Assembly (NCBI GenBank): GCA_963774075.1
Contig: CAVZDP010000006.1
Location: 1-64,000, forward strand
Direction: 5' to 3'
DNA length: 64,000 nucleotides
Origin: JBBQNR01 sp963774075
GTDB lineage: Bacteria > Actinomycetota > Thermoleophilia > Solirubrobacterales > JBBDJG01
In this document: piece after piece, positions 14,569-25,128 of the stretch
Layout: the number at the start of each line of letters is the position of its first letter
Position numbering within the stretch: the stretch's first letter is position 1
Notes under the pieces: model-generated
Databases searched by the model: none
What the model saw: only the letters and a program-made list of their open reading frames with translations
What the model was told of the DNA's origin: nothing
Translations under genes and position numbers: made by a program

Positions 14569-15219
14569 TTGGCTCTGCAACGCTGGCATGTCCTTGCGCC
14601 CCTGACGGGAGTGCTGTTCGTGGCCCTCGCGATCGCCGCATTCATCATCGCCGGGGAATCCCCGGGCACAGACGACTCCCCACAAAAGGTCCTCGACTAC
14701 TACCTGGACAACGACAGCTCTCAGCTGTGGGGTGGGGCGTTCCTCGCCTGGTCGACGGTGCCGCTCATGTTCTTCCTGGGCGTGCTCAGGTCGACGCTGC
14801 TGGCGGCCGAGGGATCGATCGCGCGCCTGTCGGCGGTCGCCTTCGGGGGCGGCATCGTGCTCATCGTCGGCATACTCTCGTTCGCCGGCTTCACCTTCAC
14901 GCTCGGTGACGTCGCCGACGACGGCCTCAGCCCGCAGGCCGCGCAGGCTTTGAACGCGCTCAACAGCGACTTCTTCTTCCCGGTCGCCGTGGGAACCGCG
15001 ACCCTCCTGCTCGCGACCGGAATCGCGAGTCTCGGCACGGGGGCACTGCCGAGGTGGCTCGCGTGGGCGGCGCTGGTGATCGGGATCGTCGCGCTGACTC
15101 CGCTTGGGTTCTTCGCCTTCCTCGCGTTCATGCTCTGGACCGTGGCCACGAGCATCGTGCTCTGGCGCGCCCGCTCCGCCGAGCCACCAGCGACCACCCT
15201 GCCGGGTGCCGTCGGCTAG
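14569..15219 (+). CDS. Hypothetical multi-pass membrane protein
   Basis: 216 residues from TTG with AAGGAGGG six bases upstream. About six hydrophobic helices are seen (VLAPLTGVLFVALAIAAFII, AFGGGIVLIVGILSFAGFTF, PVAVGTATLLLATGIASLGT, WLAWAALVIGIVALTPLGFF and others). A short polar loop (SPGTDDSPQKVLDYYLDN) lies after the first helix. No catalytic motif is visible and no family name is certain. It is divergent from exonuclease III across an 83-base gap. Confidence 0.75.
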   Translation: MALQRWHVLAPLTGVLFVALAIAAFIIAGESPGTDDSPQKVLDYYLDNDSSQLWGGAFLAWSTVPLMFFLGVLRSTLLAAEGSIARLSAVAFGGGIVLIVGILSFAGFTFTLGDVADDGLSPQAAQALNALNSDFFFPVAVGTATLLLATGIASLGTGALPRWLAWAALVIGIVALTPLGFFAFLAFMLWTVATSIVLWRARSAEPPATTLPGAVG

Positions 15220-15255
15220 CCCGAAAGAAAACCCAGTTGAGCCCCGAGACCCGTG

Positions 15256-16614
15256 TCAGGCGGCGGAGGAAATCTTCGACGCCGTCGTAGCGCCGTTGTC
15301 CCGCCCATCGACCCGCACGTCCTGGCGCGGCAGCAGCACCGTGCGCGCCCCGCGCCCGGGGCTGATGGTGATCGCGCGGCGACGCGTGTGCTCGAGGGTG
15401 CCGGCTTGTTCGATCGTGCAGCGCCGTAGCGCCGCCCGCAGCGCCACCTTCATCTCGAGCATGGCGAAGCTCGCTCCGAGGCAGCGGCGGCGGCCGCCTC
15501 CGAAGGGGATCCAGGTGTAGGTGCCGGGAGGCTCCTTCAGAAAGCGCTCGGGGCGGAAGGCGAAGGGGTCGGGGTAGATGTCGGGGTCGTGATGGACGAG
15601 CCACGCGTTTGCCGCCAGCACGACGCCGGGTTCGTAGTGCCAGCCGCCGATCTCGACCGGTTTCTTCACGAGCCGCGGCTCCGCCTGGGGCAGCACCGGG
15701 CGGCGGCGGAGCGTCTCCTGGATCGTGGCGGTGAGGTAGGCGTCATCGGCGCCGTTGTCCAGCTCATCGTGCAGCCGCGCCAGCACCCGCGGTTCGCGCG
15801 CCAACCGCTCGAACGCCCAAGCAAGCTCGGAGGCGGTGGTCTCGTGGCCGGCGACGAGAGCGGTCATCAGCTCGTCGCGGATCTCCTCGCGCGACATCTC
15901 CGAGCCGTCCTCGTGGCGCGCCTCGAGCAGCATCGACAGCACGTCGTCGCGGCGCTCGCCGGAGCGGCGGCGCTCGTCGATCTGCTCGTATACCAGCACG
16001 TCCGCGGCCTGCCGCACTCTCGTAAATCGGGCGTACGGTCCGATGCCGGCGAAGTTGCGCTGCAGGCGAACGTTGACCGAGGCGGGCGAGGTGCCGAACT
16101 CGAGGATCTTGGTCAGCCGCTCGCGCAGGGCGTCGAGACGCTCGCCTGTGCCCAGACCGAAGACAGCGCGCAGGATGATCTCGAGAGTGAGCGCCTGGAA
16201 GCGCGGGTGGAGCTCGAACGGCTGCCCGCTCGGCCAGCTCGCCACCTCCCGCTCGGCCAGCTCCTCCATGAGGCCCGTCAGCCCCTGCATCTTGTCGCCG
16301 TGGAAGGCCGGCAGCAGGAGCTTACGTTGCTCGAGATGGGGCCTCTCGTCGAGCAGGATCACGGAGTAGCTGCCCACCACCGGCTCGAGTATCCGCGCGC
16401 CCTCGCCGGGGTGGAGGACGTCGGGGGGCGCGGTGAAGACCTGCTTCAGCTCCTCCGGCTCGGAGATCATCACGAAGGGCGGCTGGCCCGGGAGCCGAAT
16501 GGTGAAGCGCTTCCCGTAGCGGGCGCGGCAGCGCTCCATGAACGCCGTGGGGCGATGCCACCAGCCCATACCCTGGAGAAAGGACGGCATCCGCGGCCCG
16601 GGTGGAAGCTTCAT
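15256..16614 (-). CDS. Cytochrome P450
   Basis: 452 residues, start MKLPPGPRMPSFLQG preceded by GGAAGGAGC. The I-helix oxygen-activation motif AGHETT lies at about 255-260, the K-helix ExxR at 300-303 (ETLRR) and the haem loop FGGGRRRCLG at 381-390 with Cys388 as the thiolate ligand. P450s insert oxygen into unactivated C-H bonds using electrons from a ferredoxin; no ferredoxin or reductase gene is adjacent. It lies 60 bases after the Baeyer-Villiger monooxygenase gene on the same strand, so the two are likely co-expressed and may act on one hydrophobic substrate. The exact CYP family cannot be given from reading. Confidence 0.93.
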   Translation of the reverse strand: MKLPPGPRMPSFLQGMGWWHRPTAFMERCRARYGKRFTIRLPGQPPFVMISEPEELKQVFTAPPDVLHPGEGARILEPVVGSYSVILLDERPHLEQRKLLLPAFHGDKMQGLTGLMEELAEREVASWPSGQPFELHPRFQALTLEIILRAVFGLGTGERLDALRERLTKILEFGTSPASVNVRLQRNFAGIGPYARFTRVRQAADVLVYEQIDERRRSGERRDDVLSMLLEARHEDGSEMSREEIRDELMTALVAGHETTASELAWAFERLAREPRVLARLHDELDNGADDAYLTATIQETLRRRPVLPQAEPRLVKKPVEIGGWHYEPGVVLAANAWLVHHDPDIYPDPFAFRPERFLKEPPGTYTWIPFGGGRRRCLGASFAMLEMKVALRAALRRCTIEQAGTLEHTRRRAITISPGRGARTVLLPRQDVRVDGRDNGATTASKISSAA

Positions 16615-16674
16615 GCTCCTTCCGTACCCTAACCGGGGCGCACGTAGTGTGTTCTTCGTCACGAGTGGCGCGGC

Positions 16675-18246
16675 TCAGGCCGCGAGCTGCTCCGTCGGGT
16701 GTACCGCGAGCCTCGCGCTGGAGAACTCCATCCCCTCGTCCTCGAGCGCGCCCCGCCTCAGCATGAGGATGTCGCGCGCGTAGTTCTGATGGAGCCGCCA
16801 CGGCGTCCTGCTCCCCTGCTTCGGGAACCTGTCAACGGAGCGCAGAACGTAGCCGGAGGCGAGGTCGATGAACGGTTGCGTCGGGAGCGAGGGATCGGGT
16901 CCGCGCGGAGTGCACTGCCGATAGCCGCGCTCGTCCATGTGCCTGAGCAGCCGGCAGACGTACTCGCAGGTCAGGTCGCACTTGAGCGTCCACGAGGCGT
17001 TCGTATAGCCCAGCGCGACCGCCAGGTTCGGCACGCCGCTGAACATGATGCCCTTGTAGCCCACGGTCTCCGAGAGCTCGATCTCCTGGCCGTCGACGGC
17101 GATCGTCAAGCCGCCGAGCAGCAGCAGCTTCAGGCCGGTGGCGGTGACGATGAGGTCGGCCTCGAGGTCGGCTCCGGACGCCAACCTGAGCCCCTTCTCG
17201 GTGAAGGTTTCGATGTTGTCGGTGACGATCGACGCTTGGCCCCTGCCGATCGCCTCGAAGAGGTCGCCGTCGGGCACCAGGCAGACGCGCTGATCCCAAG
17301 GGTTGTAGCGGGGCGTGAAGTGCGTATCGATGTCGTAGCCCTGTGGGAGTCGCTTCTCGATGCCCCTGCGAATCAACCTCTTTATGAAATTTGGGGCACG
17401 CCGGCTGAGCTGAAAGAACGCCGTGGTCAGCAGCACGTTCTTCCAGCGCACGATGGGATAAGCGACCTTCGCGGGGAGCGTGCGGCGAAGGAAGTCGGCC
17501 AGCGGATCTTGGGCAGGCAGAGAGACGATGTAGCTCGGAGAGCGCTGGAGCATCGTCACGTGCGCGGCGTGCTGCGCCATAGCAGGGACCAGCGTCACCG
17601 CCGTCGCACCGCTGCCGATCACGACGACACGCTTCTCCGCGTAATCGGTGTCCTCTGGCCAATGCTGAGGGTGCACGATCTGTCCCGCAAAACGCTCGAT
17701 GCCCTCGAAGTCCGGCGTGTAGGCCTCGTCATAACGGTAGTAGCCGGTGCACATGAACAGGAAGCCGCAGGTAACGCGAACCGTCTCCCCCGTGTCGGTG
17801 CACTCGGCCTTCACCGTCCACCGCGCTTCGGCCGACGACCACTCGGCGCGCACGACGCGAAGGTTGAAGCGAATCTTCCGATCGATGCCGTGGTCGCGCG
17901 CCGTGTCCCGGATGTAGCGGAAGATCGAGGGGCCGTCGGCGATGGCCTTTGCTTCCTCCCATGGCCGGAAGGAGTAGCCCAGGGTGTACATGTCGGAGTC
18001 CGACCGGATGCCCGGGTACCGAAACAGGTCCCACGTCCCACCGACCCCGTCTCGCGCCTCGAGGATCGCAAAGGTCTTGCCTGGGCAGTTGGCCTGGATG
18101 TGGCAGCCAGCACCGATGCCCGACAGCCCAGCACCGACGATCAGCACATCAACGTGCTCGCTCGGCGCCTCAGGCAGAGAGCGGGCGCTCTGCGGTGTCG
18201 CAGGAGCCGGCGGTTCGTTGGTGGGTGCAGCTGCCGTGGGAGTCAT
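16675..18246 (-). CDS. Baeyer-Villiger flavin monooxygenase, EthA-like
   Basis: 523 residues. FAD motif VLIVGAGLSGIGAGCHI (about 34-50), then the GGTWDLFRYPGIRSDSDMYT segment typical of EthA-type enzymes. The Baeyer-Villiger fingerprint FxGxxxHxxxW is present as FAGQIVHPQHW (186-196), and the NADPH motif VVVIGSGATAVTL follows. Such enzymes turn ketones into esters, or oxidise sulfur compounds, using NADPH and oxygen. Start at ATG 18246 is chosen because an upstream extension would overlap the divergent small gene. It is first of a two-gene unit with the P450. Confidence 0.92.
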   Translation of the reverse strand: MTPTAAAPTNEPPAPATPQSARSLPEAPSEHVDVLIVGAGLSGIGAGCHIQANCPGKTFAILEARDGVGGTWDLFRYPGIRSDSDMYTLGYSFRPWEEAKAIADGPSIFRYIRDTARDHGIDRKIRFNLRVVRAEWSSAEARWTVKAECTDTGETVRVTCGFLFMCTGYYRYDEAYTPDFEGIERFAGQIVHPQHWPEDTDYAEKRVVVIGSGATAVTLVPAMAQHAAHVTMLQRSPSYIVSLPAQDPLADFLRRTLPAKVAYPIVRWKNVLLTTAFFQLSRRAPNFIKRLIRRGIEKRLPQGYDIDTHFTPRYNPWDQRVCLVPDGDLFEAIGRGQASIVTDNIETFTEKGLRLASGADLEADLIVTATGLKLLLLGGLTIAVDGQEIELSETVGYKGIMFSGVPNLAVALGYTNASWTLKCDLTCEYVCRLLRHMDERGYRQCTPRGPDPSLPTQPFIDLASGYVLRSVDRFPKQGSRTPWRLHQNYARDILMLRRGALEDEGMEFSSARLAVHPTEQLAA

Positions 18247-18271
18247 CGAGTGCGTTTTGTCCACCTTCTGT

Positions 18272-18287
18272 GACGGACTGTACCGTC
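18272..18287. promoter_or_regulatory. Inverted repeat upstream of the monooxygenase gene
   Basis: GACGG, six bases, CCGTC in the 92-bp divergent gap between the EthA-like gene and a small membrane-protein gene. It is short and GC-rich, so chance occurrence is quite possible. It is recorded because monooxygenase genes of this type are often controlled by TetR proteins that bind such sites. Confidence 0.25.
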
Positions 18288-18338
18288 GCGCGCCTCGAAG
18301 GGACAAATCAAGCCATCTCGTCCGGCTAAGCTGACCGT

Positions 18339-18545
18339 GTGGCACGAAGGCGCAGCTTCAAACCTCCCAGCGGTCGCGTCACCGTGCGTTGGCGTTGGGA
18401 AGTCGGCCTGCCTCTGATCGTGATCGGCGCCTTGATGGCGTGGACGGTCAACGGCGCATCGGGAGGCGAGGCCATCTTCTGGATCGGGGCGCTGCTAGCC
18501 GCGATCGGCGCAGCCGTGTTCTTCTCGGGCTGGATCAGCCGCTGA
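18339..18545 (+). CDS. Small two-helix membrane protein
   Basis: 68 residues from GTG. A basic N-terminus (MARRRSFKPPSGRVTVRWRW) precedes two hydrophobic helices, VGLPLIVIGALMAWTV and AIFWIGALLAAIGAAVFFSG. Small proteins of this layout (for example DUF6458-like) are frequent in Actinobacteria, with unknown function. It ends 10 bases before the next gene and is likely co-transcribed with it. Confidence 0.6.
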   Translation: MARRRSFKPPSGRVTVRWRWEVGLPLIVIGALMAWTVNGASGGEAIFWIGALLAAIGAAVFFSGWISR

Positions 18546-18555
18546 CCCCCGCCCG

Positions 18556-19314
18556 ATGACACCAAGCCGCGCGACAGAGACCGAGATGGCAGACCTGCTT
18601 CGTCCTCAGATCTTGCTCGTCGCTGTCTGCTTTCTCGCGCTCCTCGCGACCGCCCCGTTCGCGAACGCTGCGGTGAATATCTCTCGCTTCTCGGTAACGC
18701 CGTCAACGACCCAAGCCGGCGGTCATCCGAACCTGAACGTGTCCATATCGTTCGATCCTTCGACATCGGATGTAAAGGACATTGCGCTTCACCTTCCACC
18801 AGGACTAACAGTCACCAGCCGGGCGGCTCCCTTCTGCTCGCGAACCTACCTAGTTGCCGATCTTTGCTCCCTCAATACGAAGGTGGGCTCGGTGGGGTTG
18901 GTAGGGGAAGCGCTCGGCCTCGAGGCGGCGGTCGTGAGGAACATCTACAACGTGAGGCCTGTGGGGCAGGAACGGTTGCGGTTGGGAGTTCCACTCTTCG
19001 GGTCCCTCAGTCGCGGCGGGCTGGCGCTGATGCTGCCGGTGAGCGCAAGACCCGGTGACAATGGTCTGGATATCGCGATTGCGGGTCCTCCGAGAGAGTT
19101 CGCCGGCTACGCGATCCGCATCAAGGCGGTGAACGTCCGAATCAGGGGTGTGGTGCAAAGGAGGACGCGGCGGGGCACCTCGAGCAAGCGCGCGCTCGTG
19201 ACAAATCCGAGGTCGTGTCTGCCCGCGAGCTCCCAGCTCGAAGTATCCACCCATGAAGGCCCACCGGCCCAAGGCACCCAGACCAGCACCTTTACTCCGA
19301 CGGGCTGTAGGTAG
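18556..19314 (+). CDS. Secreted protein with C-terminal FTPTGC motif
   Basis: 252 residues. After a 10-residue leader there is a signal peptide (LLVAVCFLALLATAPFANA, cleavage after ANA likely). The mature part begins with a beta-rich domain (ISRFSVTPSTTQAGGHPNLN, DIALHLPPGLTVTSRAAPFC). The tail LVTNPRSCLPASSQLEVSTH and final TSTFTPTGCR is a pattern I associate with repeated secreted proteins of Thermoleophilia, where NPxSC...FTPTGC closes each unit with a disulfide. Function unknown. It converges with the propeller gene ten bases on. Confidence 0.7.
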   Translation: MTPSRATETEMADLLRPQILLVAVCFLALLATAPFANAAVNISRFSVTPSTTQAGGHPNLNVSISFDPSTSDVKDIALHLPPGLTVTSRAAPFCSRTYLVADLCSLNTKVGSVGLVGEALGLEAAVVRNIYNVRPVGQERLRLGVPLFGSLSRGGLALMLPVSARPGDNGLDIAIAGPPREFAGYAIRIKAVNVRIRGVVQRRTRRGTSSKRALVTNPRSCLPASSQLEVSTHEGPPAQGTQTSTFTPTGCR

Positions 19315-19324
19315 CAGGGGCGCG

Positions 19325-20359
19325 TCAGTTCCGGATGACGGCCGGCGACAACGCGCCGGAGAGGAACTTCCGCGGTGCCCCGCTCCCGTCGGCCGGCACG
19401 ATCCAGGTATCCCTCGATAGGCCGTACAGCACTCGGTCGTCGTCGAGCCACTCGACCTGATCGTCGACGGATCGCTTCTCGGCCAGAGGAGTGTCGGCCA
19501 TGGTGTCGAGGTCGATCACGTGCAGCCGCCACCCCTCTCCTACTCGCTTCTTGTAGGCCAGCCGGGTGTTGTCCGGCGAGATCGACGGACACTCGACGTT
19601 CTCGCGAAGCATGCGAGCCCTCTTCGTCCTTACATTTCCCTCGAGCAGATAGGTCGTTCCGCGCGTACCGAGCGTGGCGTAGAAGCGACCAGGGATGCGG
19701 GCGAACGTCACCCCCCAGAAATTGAAGTCGAGCCCGTCTATCCGCTTTCCGTTTCGCGTGACCGTGAAGTCCTTCTCCAAGTCTGACAACACCTTTCCGC
19801 GCTCCATGTCGATGATCACGGTCTGCGTCGAGTAGCCGTCGTCCCGGTAAGAGTGACCCGTCACGAATACCGTCGTGGCTCCGTAGCGCCCGTCCGGTGA
19901 GATGCGCGCTCTGCTCGGGATACCGCCGAGTTCCAGCTTGTGGCGCGGCTTGAAGTCGGGGCCGGTGATCGTCGTCCGGTGCTCCGGCTGCCCGATGACG
20001 ATGTCGCCGAGCCGGTGCGACGTTGCGGTGTTCATGCAGAGCCCGCGGCTCGCGGCGAAGTAGGCCCTGTGGCAGACCAGGCTGGTTGTGGTCCGGCCTC
20101 GCCTCCTCTCCTCGAGGGAAGCGAACGTGACATGGGAGTGCAAGCCGTCCCCCGTCTCCCCTTTCATGTTCTGGAACACGACGTACGGCTCGTCAGGCAG
20201 CGTCGGGGATCGTCCAGGATTGGCTTCCTGGTCGGTCGCGTTGTCCCGAGCGGCCGAAGCTACGTAGCCCACGGCGGCGGCGACCGACGCCGCCAGGATC
20301 GCCGCGAAGATCAGCCCGCGCGACCGAGCACGTCTACGCCGTGGCGAAAGTGACGGCAT
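19325..20359 (-). CDS. Membrane-anchored or secreted TolB-like beta-propeller protein
   Basis: 344 residues. An Arg-rich start (PRRRRARSRG) and hydrophobic helix (LIFAAILAASVAAAVGYVAS) form an N-terminal anchor or signal. The outer part has repeated blade-like segments: ARISPDGRYGATTVFV, CPSISPDNTRLAYKKRVGEG, VEWLDDDRVLYGLSRDTWIV. The SPDG/SPDN repeats are typical of TolB/PD40 propellers (WD40-like). These usually bind ligands or partner proteins. No enzyme motif is present. Confidence 0.72.
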   Translation of the reverse strand: MPSLSPRRRRARSRGLIFAAILAASVAAAVGYVASAARDNATDQEANPGRSPTLPDEPYVVFQNMKGETGDGLHSHVTFASLEERRRGRTTTSLVCHRAYFAASRGLCMNTATSHRLGDIVIGQPEHRTTITGPDFKPRHKLELGGIPSRARISPDGRYGATTVFVTGHSYRDDGYSTQTVIIDMERGKVLSDLEKDFTVTRNGKRIDGLDFNFWGVTFARIPGRFYATLGTRGTTYLLEGNVRTKRARMLRENVECPSISPDNTRLAYKKRVGEGWRLHVIDLDTMADTPLAEKRSVDDQVEWLDDDRVLYGLSRDTWIVPADGSGAPRKFLSGALSPAVIRN

Positions 20360-20419
20360 TGCCTCTTGTATCGACGGGGTCCTGGCGGCTCTTGAGCCTG
20401 GTCCTGCCGAGTGCTAGTG

Positions 20420-21013
20420 CTAGTCCAAGAGACCAGCGACGAGCTGCTCGATCTCGGCGGTGACGCGTTCGAGCGGCTCCGTCGAGCGCTGTGCCCGTGA
20501 GATCACTATCGCCCCTTCGGTGGCTGCGATCACCAGCGAGGCGACAGAGCGCGCACGGTCGGGCGACAGCCCTCGCCGTTCGACGGCGGCCGCAAGGAGC
20601 TCCTCCCAGCGGGCGAAGGCGGCGCCGGCGGCATCGCGCGCGCCAGGGACGCCGTCGCCCTCGACGGCAGCGGCGACGACCGGGCAGCCATCGGCGAAGC
20701 CGGCGTCTCGCAAGAGGCCGAGCCAGAACGACGTGAACTTGCGGATGGCGGCAACCGGGTCGGCGGCGGCGAGCGCGGCCACGAGCCCGGCGGCGATGAA
20801 GTCACCGGCGTAGCGGGTCGCCTCCTCGGCGAGCTGGGCCTTCCCGCCCGGGAAGTGGTGGTAGATCGACCCCCGGGGCGCGCCGCTGTGCTCGAGTACG
20901 TCCGAGAAGGACGTGCCCTCGATTCCGCGCCGGCGGAAGAGGATGGCCGCGCTCTGGATCATGCGGTCGCGCGAGTTCGTCTCGGTCGCGGGGCCCATCA
21001 AGACGCTCATCAT
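20420..21013 (-). CDS. TetR-family transcriptional regulator
   Basis: 197 residues. N-terminal helix-turn-helix: RDRMIQSAAILFRRRGIEGT, then SFSDVLEHSGAPRGSIYHHF, the classical TetR DNA-binding pattern (PF00440). The C-terminal ligand domain resembles the LmrA/YxaF type (FADGCPVVAAAVEGDG). Start could be 21013 or the Met five residues later. It is divergent from the tautomerase fragment-molybdopterin enzyme-ABC transporter unit, with a palindrome 8 bases upstream of its own start. It therefore likely represses both sides. Confidence 0.9.
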   Translation of the reverse strand: MMSVLMGPATETNSRDRMIQSAAILFRRRGIEGTSFSDVLEHSGAPRGSIYHHFPGGKAQLAEEATRYAGDFIAAGLVAALAAADPVAAIRKFTSFWLGLLRDAGFADGCPVVAAAVEGDGVPGARDAAGAAFARWEELLAAAVERRGLSPDRARSVASLVIAATEGAIVISRAQRSTEPLERVTAEIEQLVAGLLD

Positions 21014-21020
21014 GGTACTT

Positions 21021-21036
21021 TATGCCGCACGTCATA
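21021..21036. promoter_or_regulatory. Candidate TetR operator
   Basis: TATGCCGCACGTCATA is an imperfect palindrome (TATGnCGnnCGnCATA) in the 43-bp gap between the TetR start and the divergent start at 21057. Position and size suit TetR binding that would block both promoters. Confidence 0.5.
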
Positions 21037-21056
21037 GCTCGAAAAGGAGCCCGCTG

Positions 21057-21148
21057 ATGCCGATCTTCGAAGTGACCTCCCCCGACGGCGTGCTCACGCC
21101 GGATGCTCGCTCGAAGCTGATGAAGGGCCTGACCGAGGTGACGGCGTC

Positions 21149-21152
<4 letters not shown>
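21057..21152 (+). CDS. 31-residue tautomerase N-terminal fragment
   Basis: The frame MPIFEVTSPDGVLTPDARSK and 11 further residues starts with Met-Pro, as in 4-oxalocrotonate tautomerase-superfamily proteins where Pro1 (after Met removal) is catalytic. It resembles the first beta strand and helix of such proteins, which are normally at least 60 residues. AAGGAG lies seven bases upstream. Its TGA overlaps the GTG of the molybdopterin enzyme (GTGA), so it is likely translated and coupled. It is either a truncated relic kept for coupling or a real short peptide. No downstream continuation is visible in the other frames. Confidence 0.5.
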
Positions 21153-23392
<2,240 letters not shown>

Positions 23393-23454
23393 TCGGCTGA
23401 GCCGAACCGCGGCGGCGGGCGGGCGCCGCTCGAGCGCATCCGTATCCTCATCCC

Positions 23455-24345
23455 ATGCCGGCAATCGAGCTCAAAGGCGTGGTCAAGCGGTTCGGACCTA
23501 TCACGGCGGTGGATGGGCTGGACCTCGAGGTGCCCCGGGGCATCTGCCTCGGCCTGCTCGGGCCCAACGGCGCCGGCAAGTCGACGACCATGCGCCTGCT
23601 CACGGGCCAGGCGGTCGCCGACGCCGGCGAGTTGCGCGTGCTTGGCTACGAATTGCCGCGGGAGGCCAAGGCCGCGCGCGCGGAGATGGGCGTCGTGCCG
23701 CAGCTGGACAACCTCGACATCGACGTGACCGTGGAGGACAACCTGGCCGTGTTCGCCCGCCTGTATCGGGTGCCCGACGTGCGCGCAGCGGTGGAGCGCG
23801 GGCTCGACATGTCGCGCCTGCAGGCGCGCCGCCGCGACGAGGTGGACAAGCTCTCGGGCGGAATGCGCCGCCGGCTGCTCCTGGCGCGCGGGCTCCTACA
23901 CGAGCCCAACCTGATGCTGCTCGACGAGCCGACGGTCGGCCTCGACCCGCAGATCCGCACGGAGCTCTGGTCGCTGATCGACGGCTTGCGGACGAGGGGC
24001 ACCACGATCCTGATGTCCACGCACTACATAGAGGAGGCGCAGCGGCTCGCGGACGAGGTGGCCGTGATGGCGCACGGCAAGATCATCGCCCGTGGCCGAC
24101 CGAGCGACCTGATCGCCGAGCACGCGGGGCGCGAGACCGCGGAGGTCTACGCTCCGCCGGAGCGCCTGGCGGAGGTGCGCGCGGCTGCTGAGGCGCAGGG
24201 GCTGAAGGTCCGCCCGGCCGGCCCGGCGATCGCGATCGTCGGCGCCGAGCGCGCGCAGGACGGGGCGGTGCCGCCTGATGCGATCCGTCGCGCCGCCTCC
24301 CTGGAGGACGTGTTCGTGCTGCTCACCGGAGCCGAGGCCGAATGA
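23455..24345 (+). CDS. ABC transporter ATP-binding subunit (DrrA/NodI type)
   Basis: 296 residues. Walker A GPNGAGKSTT (about 37-46), Q-loop VVPQLDNLD, signature LSGGMRRRLLLARGLL, Walker B LMLLDEPTVGLDPQ and the H-loop STHYIEEAQRLAD are all present. The C-terminal extension (VYAPPERLAEVRAAAEAQGL) is usual for DrrA-like exporters. It hydrolyses ATP to drive the permease encoded next, whose ATG overlaps its stop by four bases. Such pairs export drugs, lipids or polysaccharide. It follows the molybdopterin enzyme on the same strand, so it may be under the TetR regulator. Confidence 0.93.
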   Translation: MPAIELKGVVKRFGPITAVDGLDLEVPRGICLGLLGPNGAGKSTTMRLLTGQAVADAGELRVLGYELPREAKAARAEMGVVPQLDNLDIDVTVEDNLAVFARLYRVPDVRAAVERGLDMSRLQARRRDEVDKLSGGMRRRLLLARGLLHEPNLMLLDEPTVGLDPQIRTELWSLIDGLRTRGTTILMSTHYIEEAQRLADEVAVMAHGKIIARGRPSDLIAEHAGRETAEVYAPPERLAEVRAAAEAQGLKVRPAGPAIAIVGAERAQDGAVPPDAIRRAASLEDVFVLLTGAEAE

Positions 24346-25109
24346 GGCGGCTCGAGCCGGCCGCGATCACGGGGGTGATGAGCCGCGAGGTGGCGAACTT
24401 CCGCACCTTCTGGAAGGCGACGACGTTCTCGAGCGTGCTCGAGCCGATCATCTACCTTCTCGCCTTCGGGGTCGGCCTCGGCTCGACCATCGTCGACCGG
24501 GTGGAAGGTCTCGAGTACGTCGAGTTCGTGGGCACGGGGATGGTCGCCACGGCGGTGATCTTCTCGAGCGCGCTGCCGGCGATGTTCGGGACGTTCGTGA
24601 AGCACCGCTTCCAAAACACCTACGACGCGATCCTTGCCGCGCCCGTGGACGTCGAGGAGCTGGTCACCGCCGAGATGTTGTGGATCGGGATCCGGTCCGG
24701 CTTCTACGGCTGCTTCCCCCTGCTCGTCGCGATGGGCTTTGGGCTCGACCCCGCGCCCGGAATGCTGCTCGTGCCGTTCTTCTGTCTCATCACGGCGCTC
24801 GCTTTCGCCGCGTTCGGGATCGCGGTGGCCGGGACAGTCCACAAGATCGACCAATTCAGTTATGTGACCACCTTGTTCGTAACGCCGTTGTTCCTCGTCG
24901 CGGGAACGTTCTTCCCGATCGACCAGCTGCCCGAGGGCCTTCAGGTGGCGGCGCAGCTCAACCCGCTCCACCACCTCGTGGAGCTGGTCCGCCACGCGAG
25001 CTTCGGCTTCGAGGCGACGGATCCGATCAGGCTCGCCGTGCTGATCGCCCTCGCCGTCGCCCTGTGGAGATTGGCCGTTCGGCAGATGACCGCTCGCCTG
25101 ATCGACTGA
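24342..25109 (+). CDS. ABC-2 type permease subunit (DrrB/NodJ type)
   Basis: 255 residues with six hydrophobic helices, including FSSALPAMFGTFVKHRFQNT preceding the AILAAPVDVEELVTAEMLWI segment, which is conserved in ABC-2 permeases (PF01061). Near the C-terminus, FLVAGTFFPIDQLPEGLQVA followed by NPLHHLVELVRHASFG is the classic signature of this exporter class. Start overlaps the ATPase stop (ATGA), so a stoichiometric complex is expected. Exported substrate unknown. Confidence 0.92.
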   Translation: MRRLEPAAITGVMSREVANFRTFWKATTFSSVLEPIIYLLAFGVGLGSTIVDRVEGLEYVEFVGTGMVATAVIFSSALPAMFGTFVKHRFQNTYDAILAAPVDVEELVTAEMLWIGIRSGFYGCFPLLVAMGFGLDPAPGMLLVPFFCLITALAFAAFGIAVAGTVHKIDQFSYVTTLFVTPLFLVAGTFFPIDQLPEGLQVAAQLNPLHHLVELVRHASFGFEATDPIRLAVLIALAVALWRLAVRQMTARLID

Positions 25110-25128
25110 CGGCTCCCCGACGGGCCGA

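Noticed and set aside
16699..18273. 524-residue plus-strand frame
   Set aside because: Fully antisense to the EthA-like monooxygenase, with Arg/Ala-rich sequence and no family pattern.
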